Below, one piece after another: positions 54,373 through 63,494 of a DNA stretch of 64,000 nt (within the stretch, counting starts at the first letter, position 1; the number at the start of each line of letters is the position of its first letter). The notes beneath the pieces were generated by a model. It ran no database searches and was not told where the DNA came from. It saw only the letters and a program-made list of their open reading frames with translations. Both the position numbers and the translations under genes were made by a program. The DNA comes from Pontibacter ruber (GTDB taxonomy: Bacteria; Bacteroidota; Bacteroidia; Cytophagales; Hymenobacteraceae): positions 488,899 to 552,898 of the forward strand of contig NZ_JALPRR010000002.1 of NCBI RefSeq assembly GCF_023630205.1. Direction: 5' to 3'.

Positions 54373-54384
54373 TAAGGAGGTGAT
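54373..54384. promoter_or_regulatory. 12-base sequence complementary to the 16S rRNA 3' end
   Basis: The plus strand reads TAAGGAGGTGAT; the minus strand reads ATCACCTCCTTA, which is the 16S 3' tail itself. It lies 11 bases before the start codon of the 43-residue gene, so that mRNA would carry an anti-Shine-Dalgarno sequence. No suitable plus-strand start codon is positioned after it. Confidence 0.45.
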
Positions 54385-54587
54385 GGTACTTTTCTAACGC
54401 TATATAGCTATGAAAGTTACCCTAAATTTCAACCTAACTGTCTGCTTTTTATCCAGCCGACATGGATAGGACGAGGTATAAACAATAAGATCGTTTTCCA
54501 GTTATAAAACAGTGGCAGAAACGGTGTAAGGGCACTTTTGGAATAATAATATTCCGGGATGAGTAGCTTATTTAAAGAACTTTGTCC

Positions 54588-54595
54588 TACCTTTG
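54588..54595 (+). promoter_or_regulatory. -7 box upstream of the glutamate-synthase-like gene
   Basis: TACCTTTG is a perfect TAnnTTTG match. It would give a leader of about 250 bases for the gene at 54852, containing the small frame at 54611. Confidence 0.5.
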
Positions 54596-54610
54596 TGTGA
54601 AATATTGATT

Positions 54611-54757
54611 ATGAAGCCATTCAGCTATACTTGTTTGTCTCTGTTAGCGCCAGCTAGCGCAGGCCTTGTTGTTGCTTCTCATCACGTATCCCTAAGTGAT
54701 GAACTGAATGGTTATTGCCTTCACTTTTTTACTACTCCCAAGGCCTTTAACAGCTAA
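54611..54757 (+). CDS. Possible 48-residue leader-encoded peptide
   Basis: The frame starts MKPFSYTCLSLLAPASAGLV, which resembles a short signal peptide, and ends TTPKAFNS. It begins about 9 bases after the start site predicted from the -7 box at 54588-54595. It could be an upstream regulatory frame or a chance opening. No family recognised. Confidence 0.3.
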   Translation: MKPFSYTCLSLLAPASAGLVVASHHVSLSDELNGYCLHFFTTPKAFNS

Positions 54758-54851
54758 GCCGGAGTTACCCTACGTTTAAGCTGCAACTAATGGGTAGTTC
54801 CGGATCGGTGGAGACAGCAAGTTAAACGAATCTTTTTATCACTTTTATTTC

Positions 54852-56408
54852 ATGGCAACAAAATTCAGCGTCAGACAAACGTTTGTGTATGTCTTTGTTT
54901 CGCTTTATCTGGTTACGCTCCTGTTATCAGTTTTCGATCGGCAGGCACTTTGGTCTTTACTGGCTATTGTACCACTGCACCTTGTTTACCTGAACAACAT
55001 CCGTCAGGGCAAACATAGTATACTGCGCAACTACCCGCTGCTGGGCTACCTCCGTTACTTTTTCGAAAGTATACGCCCGGAGCTGCGCCAGTATTTTTTT
55101 GAATCGGACCTGGACGGGAAACCGTTCAGCCGCCGCCAGCGCTCCATCGTTTACCAGCGAGCCAAAAACGTGCGCCAGACAGTGCCGTTTGGTATGCAGG
55201 CAAACAGCCAGGAAGTAGGTTTTGAATGGATCGCCCACACGATGTTTCCGGTGCACGTGAAAGAGGAGAACCTGCGCGTGACGGTTGGCAGCAGCAGTTG
55301 CAACCAACCCTACAGCGCCAGCATTTACAACATCTCGGCCATGAGCTACGGCTCTCTGAGCAAAACAGCTGTTACGGCCCTCAGCGCCGGTGCCAAACTG
55401 GGCGGCTTTGCCCACAACACCGGAGAGGGTGGTGTTAGTCCGTTCCATATAGAAGGAGGCGGGGACCTGATCTGGCAGATCGGTACCGGTTACTTTGGCT
55501 GCCGCGACAAAGACGGCAACTTCTCTGAAAGATTATTCCAGGAGCAGGTGGCACACCCGAATATCAAGATGGTGGAGATCAAGCTGTCGCAGGGAGCTAA
55601 GCCTGGGCACGGCGGTATACTTCCTGCTGCCAAAAACACTCCTGAGATTGCGGCCATCCGTAAAGTGGAGCCTTTTACGACGGTAGCGTCACCGCCGGCA
55701 CATTCGGCTTTCAACGATCAGTTTACCATGCTGCTCTTTATACAGAAACTGCGGGTGCTATCGGAAGGTAAACCTATTGGTATAAAGTTGTGTATTGGTA
55801 ATAAACAGGAGTTCGAACAGCTGTGCCGGGAAATGATGCACAACCGGATCTACCCTGATTTTATTACGATCGACGGGGCTGAAGGCGGTACCGGTGCTGC
55901 TCCGCTGGAGTTTACTGACAGTCTGGGCATGCCGCTCTACGATGCCCTGGCCTTTGTACAGAATATGCTGAAGAAGTATGGCCTCCGCGACGAGATCAAG
56001 CTGATGGCAGCCGGTAAGATCATCACCGGAGTTGATATCCTGAAGGCTGTGTCGTTGGGAGCGGATATTTGCTACAGTGCCCGTGGTATGATGTTCGCGC
56101 TGGGTTGTATACAGGCGCTGCAATGCGACTCCGGACGTTGCCCTGTAGGTATTGCTACGCAGGATAAAAACCTGTACAGCGGCCTGGATGTAACAGATAA
56201 ACGTGTGCGCGTTGCCAACTTCCACGGCAACACCATCAAGTCTACCATCGAGGTGATGGAAGCCTGTGGGTTCAGCTCGTTGAGCCATGTAACGCCGGAT
56301 AAGATCTTCAGAAGAGTGGAGCAGGGGAATACGCTGAGCTTTAAAGATATTTATTTCGCAAAAAATGCGTCGGCCAGCGAAATCAGCAGAAACTATGTAT
56401 TAAACTGA
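54852..56408 (+). CDS. Membrane-anchored FMN-binding glutamate synthase-like protein
   Basis: 518 residues. Two hydrophobic segments (about 10-28 and 30-45) precede a glutamate-synthase FMN domain (about 130-500): NISAMSYGSLSKTAV, FAHNTGEGGVSPFH, LSQGAKPGHGGILPA, TIDGAEGGTGAAPLEF, LMAAGKIITGVD and the Cys-rich ALQCDSGRCPVGIAT segment that in glutamate synthase belongs to the 3Fe-4S site. The glutaminase domain is missing. The role is uncertain; it may be an oxidoreductase at the membrane. Six bases downstream lies the Rnk-like gene, so the two are an operon. Confidence 0.88.
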   Translation: MATKFSVRQTFVYVFVSLYLVTLLLSVFDRQALWSLLAIVPLHLVYLNNIRQGKHSILRNYPLLGYLRYFFESIRPELRQYFFESDLDGKPFSRRQRSIVYQRAKNVRQTVPFGMQANSQEVGFEWIAHTMFPVHVKEENLRVTVGSSSCNQPYSASIYNISAMSYGSLSKTAVTALSAGAKLGGFAHNTGEGGVSPFHIEGGGDLIWQIGTGYFGCRDKDGNFSERLFQEQVAHPNIKMVEIKLSQGAKPGHGGILPAAKNTPEIAAIRKVEPFTTVASPPAHSAFNDQFTMLLFIQKLRVLSEGKPIGIKLCIGNKQEFEQLCREMMHNRIYPDFITIDGAEGGTGAAPLEFTDSLGMPLYDALAFVQNMLKKYGLRDEIKLMAAGKIITGVDILKAVSLGADICYSARGMMFALGCIQALQCDSGRCPVGIATQDKNLYSGLDVTDKRVRVANFHGNTIKSTIEVMEACGFSSLSHVTPDKIFRRVEQGNTLSFKDIYFAKNASASEISRNYVLN

Positions 56409-56414
56409 GTTGAT

Positions 56415-56825
56415 ATGAACAACACCATCTATTTAACCGAGCAGGACTATAAACGCCTGATCGACCTGATACAAGTGCAGCGTCAGAGCAACGGTGCAGC
56501 TGTGAACATTGGCAAGTTAGGTGAAGAACTGAAACGGGCAACCATCGTAGCCTCGGAAGAAATTCCTGCTAACGTGATCACGATGAACTCAAAGGTGCAG
56601 CTAAAGGATCTGGTTAGTGGCAAGGAGATCGAGATCACGCTGGTGTATCCGAAGGATGCTGATATCAGTACCCGTAAAATTTCGATTTTCGCGCCTGTAG
56701 GCACAGCGATTATAGGCTGCAAGGAAGGAGATGTGGTGGAGTGGCCGGTACCCTCCGGTACGATCAACTATAAAATAGAAAAGGTGATCTACCAGCCGGA
56801 AGCAACCGGCGATTACCATTTGTAA
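56415..56825 (+). CDS. Rnk-like GreA/GreB-family protein
   Basis: 136 residues. A short N-terminal helical part (TEQDYKRLIDLIQVQ, NIGKLGEELKRATIV) and a C-terminal Gre domain (VITMNSKVQLKDL, EIEITLVYPKDAD, ISIFAPVGTAIIGCKEGDVVEWPVPSG). The short coiled coil is typical of Rnk, the nucleoside diphosphate kinase regulator that binds RNA polymerase. It is probably co-transcribed with the glutamate-synthase-like gene. A 20-bp terminator follows. Confidence 0.88.
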   Translation: MNNTIYLTEQDYKRLIDLIQVQRQSNGAAVNIGKLGEELKRATIVASEEIPANVITMNSKVQLKDLVSGKEIEITLVYPKDADISTRKISIFAPVGTAIIGCKEGDVVEWPVPSGTINYKIEKVIYQPEATGDYHL

Positions 56826-56852
56826 CAAGTATAAAATGGCAGTATATGCCGC

Positions 56853-56895
56853 AAAACAAAGCCCCTGGCATGCTGCATGCCAGGGGCTTTGTTTT
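56853..56895 (+). terminator. Rho-independent terminator with 20-bp stem
   Basis: Arms 56853-56872 and 56876-56895 pair perfectly across a 3-base loop. The T-rich side continues into TATACTTTA. Confidence 0.9.
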
Positions 56896-56909
56896 ATACT
56901 TTACAGGTA

Positions 56910-57065
56910 CTAATAATAGATATTTGAATCTTCATCGTATAGGTCGAAATCCATGTCTTCATCTTCCAGGCGGGTACTTTTATACACGTAGGCGGCTGCA
57001 CCCACTAACAGCAATGTAACCGCAAACAGGAGCACAGGAAAATCAGTCTTTCTTTTCTTTCTCAT
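56910..57065 (-). CDS. Tiny single-helix membrane protein with acidic tail (b)
   Basis: 51 residues: a basic start (MRKKRKTD), one helix (FPVLLFAVTLLLVGAAAYVY) and an acidic tail (LEDEDMDFDLYDEDSNIYY). The tail shares D-x-(N/D)-FDL-x-DE with the protein at 54230-54361. The inside-positive rule places the tail in the periplasm. It lies between the terminators at 56853-56895 and 57146-57177. Not previously recognised by me; role unknown. Confidence 0.6.
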   Translation of the reverse strand: MRKKRKTDFPVLLFAVTLLLVGAAAYVYKSTRLEDEDMDFDLYDEDSNIYY

Positions 57066-57145
57066 AATTCTTTGATTTGAGTCTTACTTATACGGTTGAG
57101 TCGTAGCTTTAAGTTGTAAGCTTGTTGATAATGAGCACATAAAAG

Positions 57146-57177
57146 AAAAAGGAGCCGGTTTTCACGGGCTCCTTTTT
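57146..57177 (-). terminator. Terminator after icmF
   Basis: 11-bp stem AAAAAGGAGCC/GGCTCCTTTTT with a 10-base loop, followed by TATACTTTA. Confidence 0.85.
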
Positions 57178-57203
57178 TACTAGTTTATACTTTAAAATAT
57201 AAC

Positions 57204-60200
57204 TTACATGTTTCTGCGGTACTGTCCGCCTACCTCAAATAAGGCATTCGTGATCTGGCCAAGTGAGCAGTATTTCACCGTCTCCATCATCTCTTCGAAG
57301 ATGTTGCCGTTGTTTATGGCCACCTGCTGTATACGTTTCAGCATTTCGGTTGACTTATCCGCATTGCGCTCCTGCAAGGCACGCACCATTTTGATCTGGT
57401 ATTGTTTCTCATCTTCGGTAGCACGGATAACCTCCTGCGGAATAACCGTTGGAGAGCCCTGCGAAGAAAGGAAGGTGTTCACGCCAATGATCGGATACTC
57501 GCCGGTATGCTTCAGGGTCTCGTAGTATAAACTTTCCTCCTGAATCTTGCCGCGCTGGTACATCGTTTCCATCGCACCCAGTACACCGCCACGCTCTGTT
57601 ATGCGGTCGAACTCTGCCAATACAGCTTCTTCCACCAGGTCCGTCAGCTCTTCGATGATGAATGAGCCTTGCAGCGGGTTCTCGTTTTTGGCAAGTCCCA
57701 GCTCGCGGTTGATGATCAGCTGAATGGCCATTGCGCGACGAACAGAAGCTTCTGTAGGCGTTGTGATGGCCTCATCGTAAGCGTTGGTGTGCAGTGAGTT
57801 ACAATTGTCGTAGATCGCGTAAAGCGCCTGCAGCGTGGTACGGATATCGTTGAAATCGATCTCCTGTGCGTGCAGCGAACGGCCGGACGTCTGGATGTGG
57901 TACTTCAACATCTGAGAACGGGCATCTGCGCCATACTTGTGCTTCATCGCTTTGGCCCAGATTCTTCTAGCTACACGGCCAATTACCGCATACTCCGGAT
58001 CGATGCCGTTGGAGAAGAAGAAGCTCAGGTTAGGCGCAAACTTGTTGATATCCATGCCGCGGCTCACATAGTACTCCACAAACGTGAAGCCATTTGCCAG
58101 CGTAAAGGCTAACTGCGAGATCGGGTTTGCACCAGCTTCTGCAATATGGTAGCCGGAAATAGACACCGAATAGAAGTTACGCACGTTCCTGTTGATGAAG
58201 TACTGCTGTACGTCACCCATCAAACGAAGCGAGAACTCAGTAGAGAAAATACAGGTGTTCTGTGCCTGGTCTTCTTTCAGGATATCTGCTTGTACCGTGC
58301 CACGAACTGCTGCCAGCGTACGGGTTTTGATCGGCTCGTATACTTCGGCAGGTAGTACCTGGTCGCCGGTTACACCCAGCAACATCAAACCTAAACCATC
58401 GTTACCTTTTGGTAGCTCACCCTGGTATCTTGGGCGCTCAACACCTTTCTCTTTATAGATGGCTTCGATCTTGGCATTTACTTCTTCTTCCAGACCATGC
58501 TCTTTAATGTATAGCTCGCATTGCTGGTCGATGGCAGCATTCATAAAGAAGCCGGTAAGTATAGCAGCCGGACCGTTGATGGTCATCGAAACCGAGGTCA
58601 TCGGATCAGCCAGATTGAAGCCGGAGTATAGTTTCTTGGCATCGTCGAGGCAGCAAATGCTCACGCCCGAGTTACCAATCTTACCATAAATATCCGGTCT
58701 GAAATCAGGGTCTTCGCCGTAAAGGGTTACGGAGTCGAATGCTGTAGACAGACGCTTGGCTGGCATGCCTAAACTCACGTAATGGAAGCGACGGTTGGTA
58801 CGCTCCGGACCACCTTCGCCGGCAAACATACGGGTAGGGTCTTCGCCTTCGCGCTTGAACGGGAATACACCTGCTGTGTATGGGAATTCACCCGGCACGT
58901 TCTCCTGCAGGTTCCACTTCAATAGATCACCCCATGCTTCGTAGCGTGGCGTAGCAACCTTAGGGATCTGCAGGTGCGAGAGCGATTCGGTATGGGTCTT
59001 TATCTTCAGCTCCTTGTCACGTACCTTGAACACATAGAACTCGTTCTTGTAGGCCTGTACTTTCTCTTTCCAGTTCTCGAGTATTTTCTTGTTCTGGCCG
59101 TCTAAGCTTAAAGCAACTTCCGCATACGCTTCTTCCAACTGTTTTACCAAACGGTCTTTATCAGCAATTTCTATACTTTGAACTGCTTCGATAGACTTTT
59201 TGATACCGTATAGTTTCTGCGCTACTTCCGCCTGGTCTTTGCTCCACTTATCGTAGTTGCGGATGGTTTCTGCGATCTCAGACAGGTAACGTGTGCGGGC
59301 AGGAGGGATGATGTATACTTTCTCCGACATCTCCTGCGACGTATGCAGGTTAGAAGCGAATTCCACACCGGTTTTTTCCGTGATCTTGGCCATTACCGCA
59401 CGGTACAGGCGGTTCATGCCCGGGTCATTGAACTGGGAAGCGATGGTACCGAATACCGGAATTTCCTCGTCGTTCACATCCCACAGCTGGTGGTTGCGCT
59501 TGTATTGTTTCTTCACATCACGCAGGGCGTCTAGGGCACCACGCTTGTCGAATTTGTTCAGGGCAATAACATCAGCAAAGTCGAGCATGTCGATCTTCTC
59601 GAGCTGCGTGGCGGCACCGTACTCCGGCGTCATCACATACAGGCTCATGTCAGAGTGCTCGATGATCTCGGTGTCCGATTGTCCAATACCAGATGTTTCC
59701 AGGATGATCAGGTCGAAATCAGCTGCTTTCACGATGTCCACGGCGTCCTGTACATACTTGCTCAGGGCCAGGTTGCTCTGGCGGGTTGCCAGCGAACGCA
59801 TGTAAACTCTGTCGTTAGAGATGGAGTTCATGCGGATTCTATCACCCAGCAAAGCACCACCAGTCTTACGTTTCGACGGGTCTACAGAGATGATAGCGAT
59901 CTTCTTATCCGGGAAATCCAGCAGGAAGCGGCGCACCAGTTCATCTACCAACGACGACTTACCTGCACCACCTGTACCGGTGATACCCAGCACTGGCGTT
60001 TTAACTTCTTTTGCCTGCTCTTTTACAGCGTCAAGTATAGAACGGGCTTCTTCCGGGAAGTTCTCGGCAGCCGAGATAAGACGGGCAATGGCTTTTGGAT
60101 CTTTGTCTCTTAAATGCTTCGCTTCTCCGTTCAGGTCTTTGCCTGTGGGGAAGTCGCACTTCTCGAGCATGTCGTTGATCATACCCTGCAATCCCATCGC

Positions 60201-60590
60201 ACGTCCGTCGTCAGGAGAATAGATACGGGCTATGCCGTAACCGTGCAGTTCTTCGATCTCGGTAGGAAGTATAACGCCACCACCGCCACCGAAAATACGG
60301 ATATGGCTGCAGCCGCGCTCGTTGAGCAGGTCGTACATGTACTTGAAGTACTCCAGGTGGCCGCCCTGGTAAGAGGTAATGGCAATGGCCTGAGCGTCCT
60401 CCTGAATCGCACAATCCACGATTTCCTGCACCGAGCGGTTGTGGCCCAGGTGTATCACTTCAGCGCCTGAAGCCTGAATAATACGACGCATGATGTTAAT
60501 CGACGCGTCGTGTCCATCGAACAACGAAGCGGCTGTCACGATCCGGATATGGTTGACAGGCTTATATGGTTCTACTGTAGTAAGTTGCAT
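57204..60590 (-). CDS. icmF: Fused isobutyryl-CoA mutase (IcmF)
   Basis: 1128 residues in the IcmF order. First a B12-binding domain (about 12-150; [16 protein letters not shown] with the cobalt His in GHDAS). Then a MeaB-type G-protein chaperone domain (about 200-480; P-loop [12 protein letters not shown], switch [22 protein letters not shown]). Last the TIM-barrel mutase (about 540-1128; [18 protein letters not shown]). The FPF substrate-pocket block differs from methylmalonyl-CoA mutase and supports IcmF. It rearranges isobutyryl-CoA to butyryl-CoA or related acyl-CoAs. The DxHxxG motif ends in Ser here. Single gene. Confidence 0.92.
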   Translation of the reverse strand: MQLTTVEPYKPVNHIRIVTAASLFDGHDASINIMRRIIQASGAEVIHLGHNRSVQEIVDCAIQEDAQAIAITSYQGGHLEYFKYMYDLLNERGCSHIRIFGGGGGVILPTEIEELHGYGIARIYSPDDGRAMGLQGMINDMLEKCDFPTGKDLNGEAKHLRDKDPKAIARLISAAENFPEEARSILDAVKEQAKEVKTPVLGITGTGGAGKSSLVDELVRRFLLDFPDKKIAIISVDPSKRKTGGALLGDRIRMNSISNDRVYMRSLATRQSNLALSKYVQDAVDIVKAADFDLIILETSGIGQSDTEIIEHSDMSLYVMTPEYGAATQLEKIDMLDFADVIALNKFDKRGALDALRDVKKQYKRNHQLWDVNDEEIPVFGTIASQFNDPGMNRLYRAVMAKITEKTGVEFASNLHTSQEMSEKVYIIPPARTRYLSEIAETIRNYDKWSKDQAEVAQKLYGIKKSIEAVQSIEIADKDRLVKQLEEAYAEVALSLDGQNKKILENWKEKVQAYKNEFYVFKVRDKELKIKTHTESLSHLQIPKVATPRYEAWGDLLKWNLQENVPGEFPYTAGVFPFKREGEDPTRMFAGEGGPERTNRRFHYVSLGMPAKRLSTAFDSVTLYGEDPDFRPDIYGKIGNSGVSICCLDDAKKLYSGFNLADPMTSVSMTINGPAAILTGFFMNAAIDQQCELYIKEHGLEEEVNAKIEAIYKEKGVERPRYQGELPKGNDGLGLMLLGVTGDQVLPAEVYEPIKTRTLAAVRGTVQADILKEDQAQNTCIFSTEFSLRLMGDVQQYFINRNVRNFYSVSISGYHIAEAGANPISQLAFTLANGFTFVEYYVSRGMDINKFAPNLSFFFSNGIDPEYAVIGRVARRIWAKAMKHKYGADARSQMLKYHIQTSGRSLHAQEIDFNDIRTTLQALYAIYDNCNSLHTNAYDEAITTPTEASVRRAMAIQLIINRELGLAKNENPLQGSFIIEELTDLVEEAVLAEFDRITERGGVLGAMETMYQRGKIQEESLYYETLKHTGEYPIIGVNTFLSSQGSPTVIPQEVIRATEDEKQYQIKMVRALQERNADKSTEMLKRIQQVAINNGNIFEEMMETVKYCSLGQITNALFEVGGQYRRNM

Positions 60591-60745
60591 AGTTTACTAA
60601 CAAGAGTTTTCAAAAAATCATGCGAATATAGCAAAATTTAGGGTATGATTTTCAGATGTATAAAGTCCTTACAACATGCGTACTTGCCATATAGGAAGCA
60701 CTTAGTAATCAATAAGTACTCTGAATGGAGCTATTGAATTAATTA

Positions 60746-61306
60746 TCAGCTGCCGGTTTCTCTGTTAATATCCTGTTGGTGCTTTTCCATTCTGTCCATC
60801 ACCTTCTCCGGGGCAACATTTTTGGTTAATTCATCAAATTCGGGATTATGTGCCTCTTCTATGTCCATTTTATGAGCGATAGCTCTTACCAGTTTTATCA
60901 GGTTAGTAACCTCATGCTCCGATAAAAGGCTTACCTGCAGGTCAAGTTCGGCACGCTTATCGGCTTGGGCTGCCATACGGTTTTGGCTGATCAGTACAAA
61001 CGTGGAAAGGAAAATGGCTTCAACCGACGCGATCATGGCCAATACCACAAAGGATTCATCAAAAGGTTTCAGGCCCAACCAACCCAGGTTCCAGATCACC
61101 CAGATGCCATACACAGCCAGGTGAATGTATACATACGCCATACTTCCGGCAAACCGGGTGATGGCATCGGCTACTTTGTCCTGAGCTGGCCTTTCCTGGT
61201 CTTCCTGCTGTTTGCGTTCGAGTAAAGCTTTTATGTTGCGTTCTACTACCTGCGTCATTCTACCCGACGGGTCAGGAGCAGTATTTTTATCTTCGTATTT
61301 GTTCAT
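60746..61306 (-). CDS. DUF1003 membrane protein
   Basis: 186 residues. Two membrane helices (about 58-78 and 88-108) carry the DUF1003 signature: DAITRFAGSMAYVYIHLAVY, WVIWNLGWLGLKPFDESFVVL and ASVEAIFLSTFVLISQNRMA. Charged helical regions flank them on the cytoplasmic side, the C-terminal one ending HQQDINRETGS. Family function is unknown; related proteins are predicted transport-associated. Single gene. Confidence 0.88.
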   Translation of the reverse strand: MNKYEDKNTAPDPSGRMTQVVERNIKALLERKQQEDQERPAQDKVADAITRFAGSMAYVYIHLAVYGIWVIWNLGWLGLKPFDESFVVLAMIASVEAIFLSTFVLISQNRMAAQADKRAELDLQVSLLSEHEVTNLIKLVRAIAHKMDIEEAHNPEFDELTKNVAPEKVMDRMEKHQQDINRETGS

Positions 61307-61516
61307 ACAGTAGTAATAGTATAGCTGTTGTATACGGGCCAGTAGGGTAGTACGAAGGTGCTGTTCTGGTTAGTTGCTGCGTTTTCAGCCCCGGTTACAT
61401 CTTGTACGGTCGGCTCATCGGAATTAATTTGCCTAAAAAGCCCTGATTTAAGTCTGCTGTTTACTTGTATTCTATAAATCTTGGCCTCAGAAGCTGAAAC
61501 AAAGCCACTTTCTTCT

Positions 61517-61524
61517 TAACTTTG
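61517..61524 (+). promoter_or_regulatory. -7 box of lepA
   Basis: TAACTTTG is a perfect TAnnTTTG match 18 bases before the lepA ATG. No clear -33 box. Confidence 0.5.
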
Positions 61525-61542
61525 TTATTCGTATAGATATTT

Positions 61543-63327
61543 ATGAAGAACATTCGCAATTTCTGCATCATCGCCCATATCGACCATGGTAAGAGTACTC
61601 TGGCCGACCGTCTGCTGGAATTCACCCAGACAGTAGCAGAGCGTGAAATGCAAAACCAGCTGCTCGACAACATGGACCTGGAGCGTGAGCGCGGCATTAC
61701 CATCAAGAGCCACGCTATCCAGATGAACTATAATTACAAAGGAGAAGATTACGTACTGAACCTGATCGATACGCCAGGCCACGTAGATTTTTCTTATGAA
61801 GTATCCCGTTCCATTGCTGCCTGCGAGGGCGCACTGCTGATCGTGGATTCTTCGCAGGGGATTGAGGCGCAGACCATTTCTAACTTATACTTAGCCATCG
61901 GCTCTGACCTGGAGATCATTCCTGTACTGAACAAGATCGACCTGCCGCACGCCATGCCCGAAGAAGTATCGGACCAGATCATCGACCTGATCGGCTGCGA
62001 CAAAGAAGATATCATCCATGCTTCGGGTAAGGCAGGTATCGGTATCGAAGATATCCTGAATGCTATTTGCGAGCGTATTCCGGCACCAAAAGGAGACCCG
62101 GAGGCACCCCTGCAGGCCCTGATCTTTGACTCTGTATTTAACTCCTACAGAGGCATTGAAGTATACTTCCGGATTTACAACGGCACGCTTCGTAAAGGCG
62201 ATAAGGTAAAGTTCATAAACACGGGCAAAACCTACGAGGCCGACGAAATCGGCGTACTGAAACTGAACCAGGAGCCACGCCAGGAAATGGCAGCCGGCAA
62301 CGTGGGTTACCTGATCTCGGGTATCAAAAATGCTAAAGAAGTAAAAGTAGGTGATACCATTACGCATGTGGATCGTCCGGCTCAGGGTATACAGGGCTTT
62401 GAGGACGTGAAGCCGATGGTGTTTGCCGGTATTTACCCGGTAGAGACCAGCGAGTACGAAGAATTGCGTGCCTCCATGGAGAAGCTGCAGCTCAACGATG
62501 CTTCCCTTGTATGGGAGCCGGAGACTTCTGCTGCCCTTGGCTTCGGTTTCCGTTGCGGATTCTTAGGCATGCTGCACATGGAAATTGTGCAGGAGCGTTT
62601 GGAGCGTGAGTTCGATATGACGGTAATCACGACCGTTCCGTCGGTGCAGTTCAATGTGCATACTACCAAAGGCCAGTTGCTGAAAGTAAGTGCGCCTTCT
62701 GAGATGCCGGAGCCAAACTACATCGACCACATCGAGGAGCCGTTCATCAAGGCGCAGATCATTTCAAAGGCAGAGTATGTTGGCCCGATCATCACGCTTT
62801 GTATGGAAAAGCGCGGTATACTTAAAAACCAGACGTACCTGACCAGCGACCGCGTAGAGCTTTCGTTTGAAATGCCGCTTGCCGAGATCGTATTCGACTT
62901 CTTTGATAAACTGAAGACCATTTCGCGTGGATATGCCTCGCTTGACTACGAGCTGATCGGTTTCCGCCAGTCGAACATGGTGAAGCTGGATGTGATGCTG
63001 AACGGAGAGCCTGTGGATGCCTTGTCGGCCATCGTGCACCGCGACAAAGCCTACGAGTGGGGCAAGCGCCTGTGCGAGAAGCTGCGTGAGCTGTTGCCTC
63101 GCCAGATGTTCGAGATCGCGATCCAGGCTGCTATTGGTCAGAAGATCATCGCCCGCGAAACGGTGAAGGCCCTGCGCAAGAACGTATTGGCCAAGTGCTA
63201 CGGCGGTGACATTTCGCGTAAGCGTAAGCTCCTCGAGAAACAGAAGAAAGGTAAGAAACGCATGCGCCAGGTAGGCAACGTGGAAATTCCGCAAGAAGCC
63301 TTCTTAGCCGTGCTCAAACTCGACTAA
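61543..63327 (+). CDS. lepA: Elongation factor 4 (LepA)
   Basis: 594 residues, the usual length. GTPase motifs are complete: G1 AHIDHGKST, switch region RGITIK, G3 DTPGHVDF and G4 NKIDLPHA. Domain II, the EF-G-like domains III and V ([20 protein letters not shown]) and the LepA-specific C-terminal domain ([20 protein letters not shown]) follow. It binds ribosomes and back-translocates or rescues stalled elongation. Monocistronic, with a hairpin at 63334-63369. Confidence 0.97.
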   Translation: MKNIRNFCIIAHIDHGKSTLADRLLEFTQTVAEREMQNQLLDNMDLERERGITIKSHAIQMNYNYKGEDYVLNLIDTPGHVDFSYEVSRSIAACEGALLIVDSSQGIEAQTISNLYLAIGSDLEIIPVLNKIDLPHAMPEEVSDQIIDLIGCDKEDIIHASGKAGIGIEDILNAICERIPAPKGDPEAPLQALIFDSVFNSYRGIEVYFRIYNGTLRKGDKVKFINTGKTYEADEIGVLKLNQEPRQEMAAGNVGYLISGIKNAKEVKVGDTITHVDRPAQGIQGFEDVKPMVFAGIYPVETSEYEELRASMEKLQLNDASLVWEPETSAALGFGFRCGFLGMLHMEIVQERLEREFDMTVITTVPSVQFNVHTTKGQLLKVSAPSEMPEPNYIDHIEEPFIKAQIISKAEYVGPIITLCMEKRGILKNQTYLTSDRVELSFEMPLAEIVFDFFDKLKTISRGYASLDYELIGFRQSNMVKLDVMLNGEPVDALSAIVHRDKAYEWGKRLCEKLRELLPRQMFEIAIQAAIGQKIIARETVKALRKNVLAKCYGGDISRKRKLLEKQKKGKKRMRQVGNVEIPQEAFLAVLKLD

Positions 63328-63333
63328 CCTATA

Positions 63334-63369
63334 ACAAGCCCCGACGTGCCCCTCCGCGCCGGGGCTTGT
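63334..63369 (+). terminator. Hairpin after lepA
   Basis: ACAAGCCCCG (63334-63343) pairs with CGGGGCTTGT (63360-63369). The T-run is weak, so termination strength is uncertain. Confidence 0.6.
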
Positions 63370-63494
63370 CGCTTATATACATTTTGACAGGAGAATTTGT
63401 GACAAAGGACAAAAGACATAAAGTATAAACTTTTAGTGGGCCTTCAATCCAATAGTTCTTTGCCAGGAAGTCTGATAATAAACTTGCTAAAGCC

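Larger units (their letters stand above)
54088..54851. other. Long intergenic region with two small reading frames
   Basis: About 764 bases. It holds a 43-codon membrane-protein gene on the minus strand (54230-54361), a 12-base sequence complementary to the 16S 3' end (54373-54384), a perfect -7 box (54588-54595) and a 48-codon plus-strand frame (54611-54757) in the leader of the glutamate-synthase-like gene. Confidence 0.55.

Noticed and set aside
57204..60590. Considered as methylmalonyl-CoA mutase with a separate MeaB
   Set aside because: B12-binding, G-protein and mutase domains are fused in the IcmF order, and the substrate-pocket block is FPF-type rather than that of methylmalonyl-CoA mutase.
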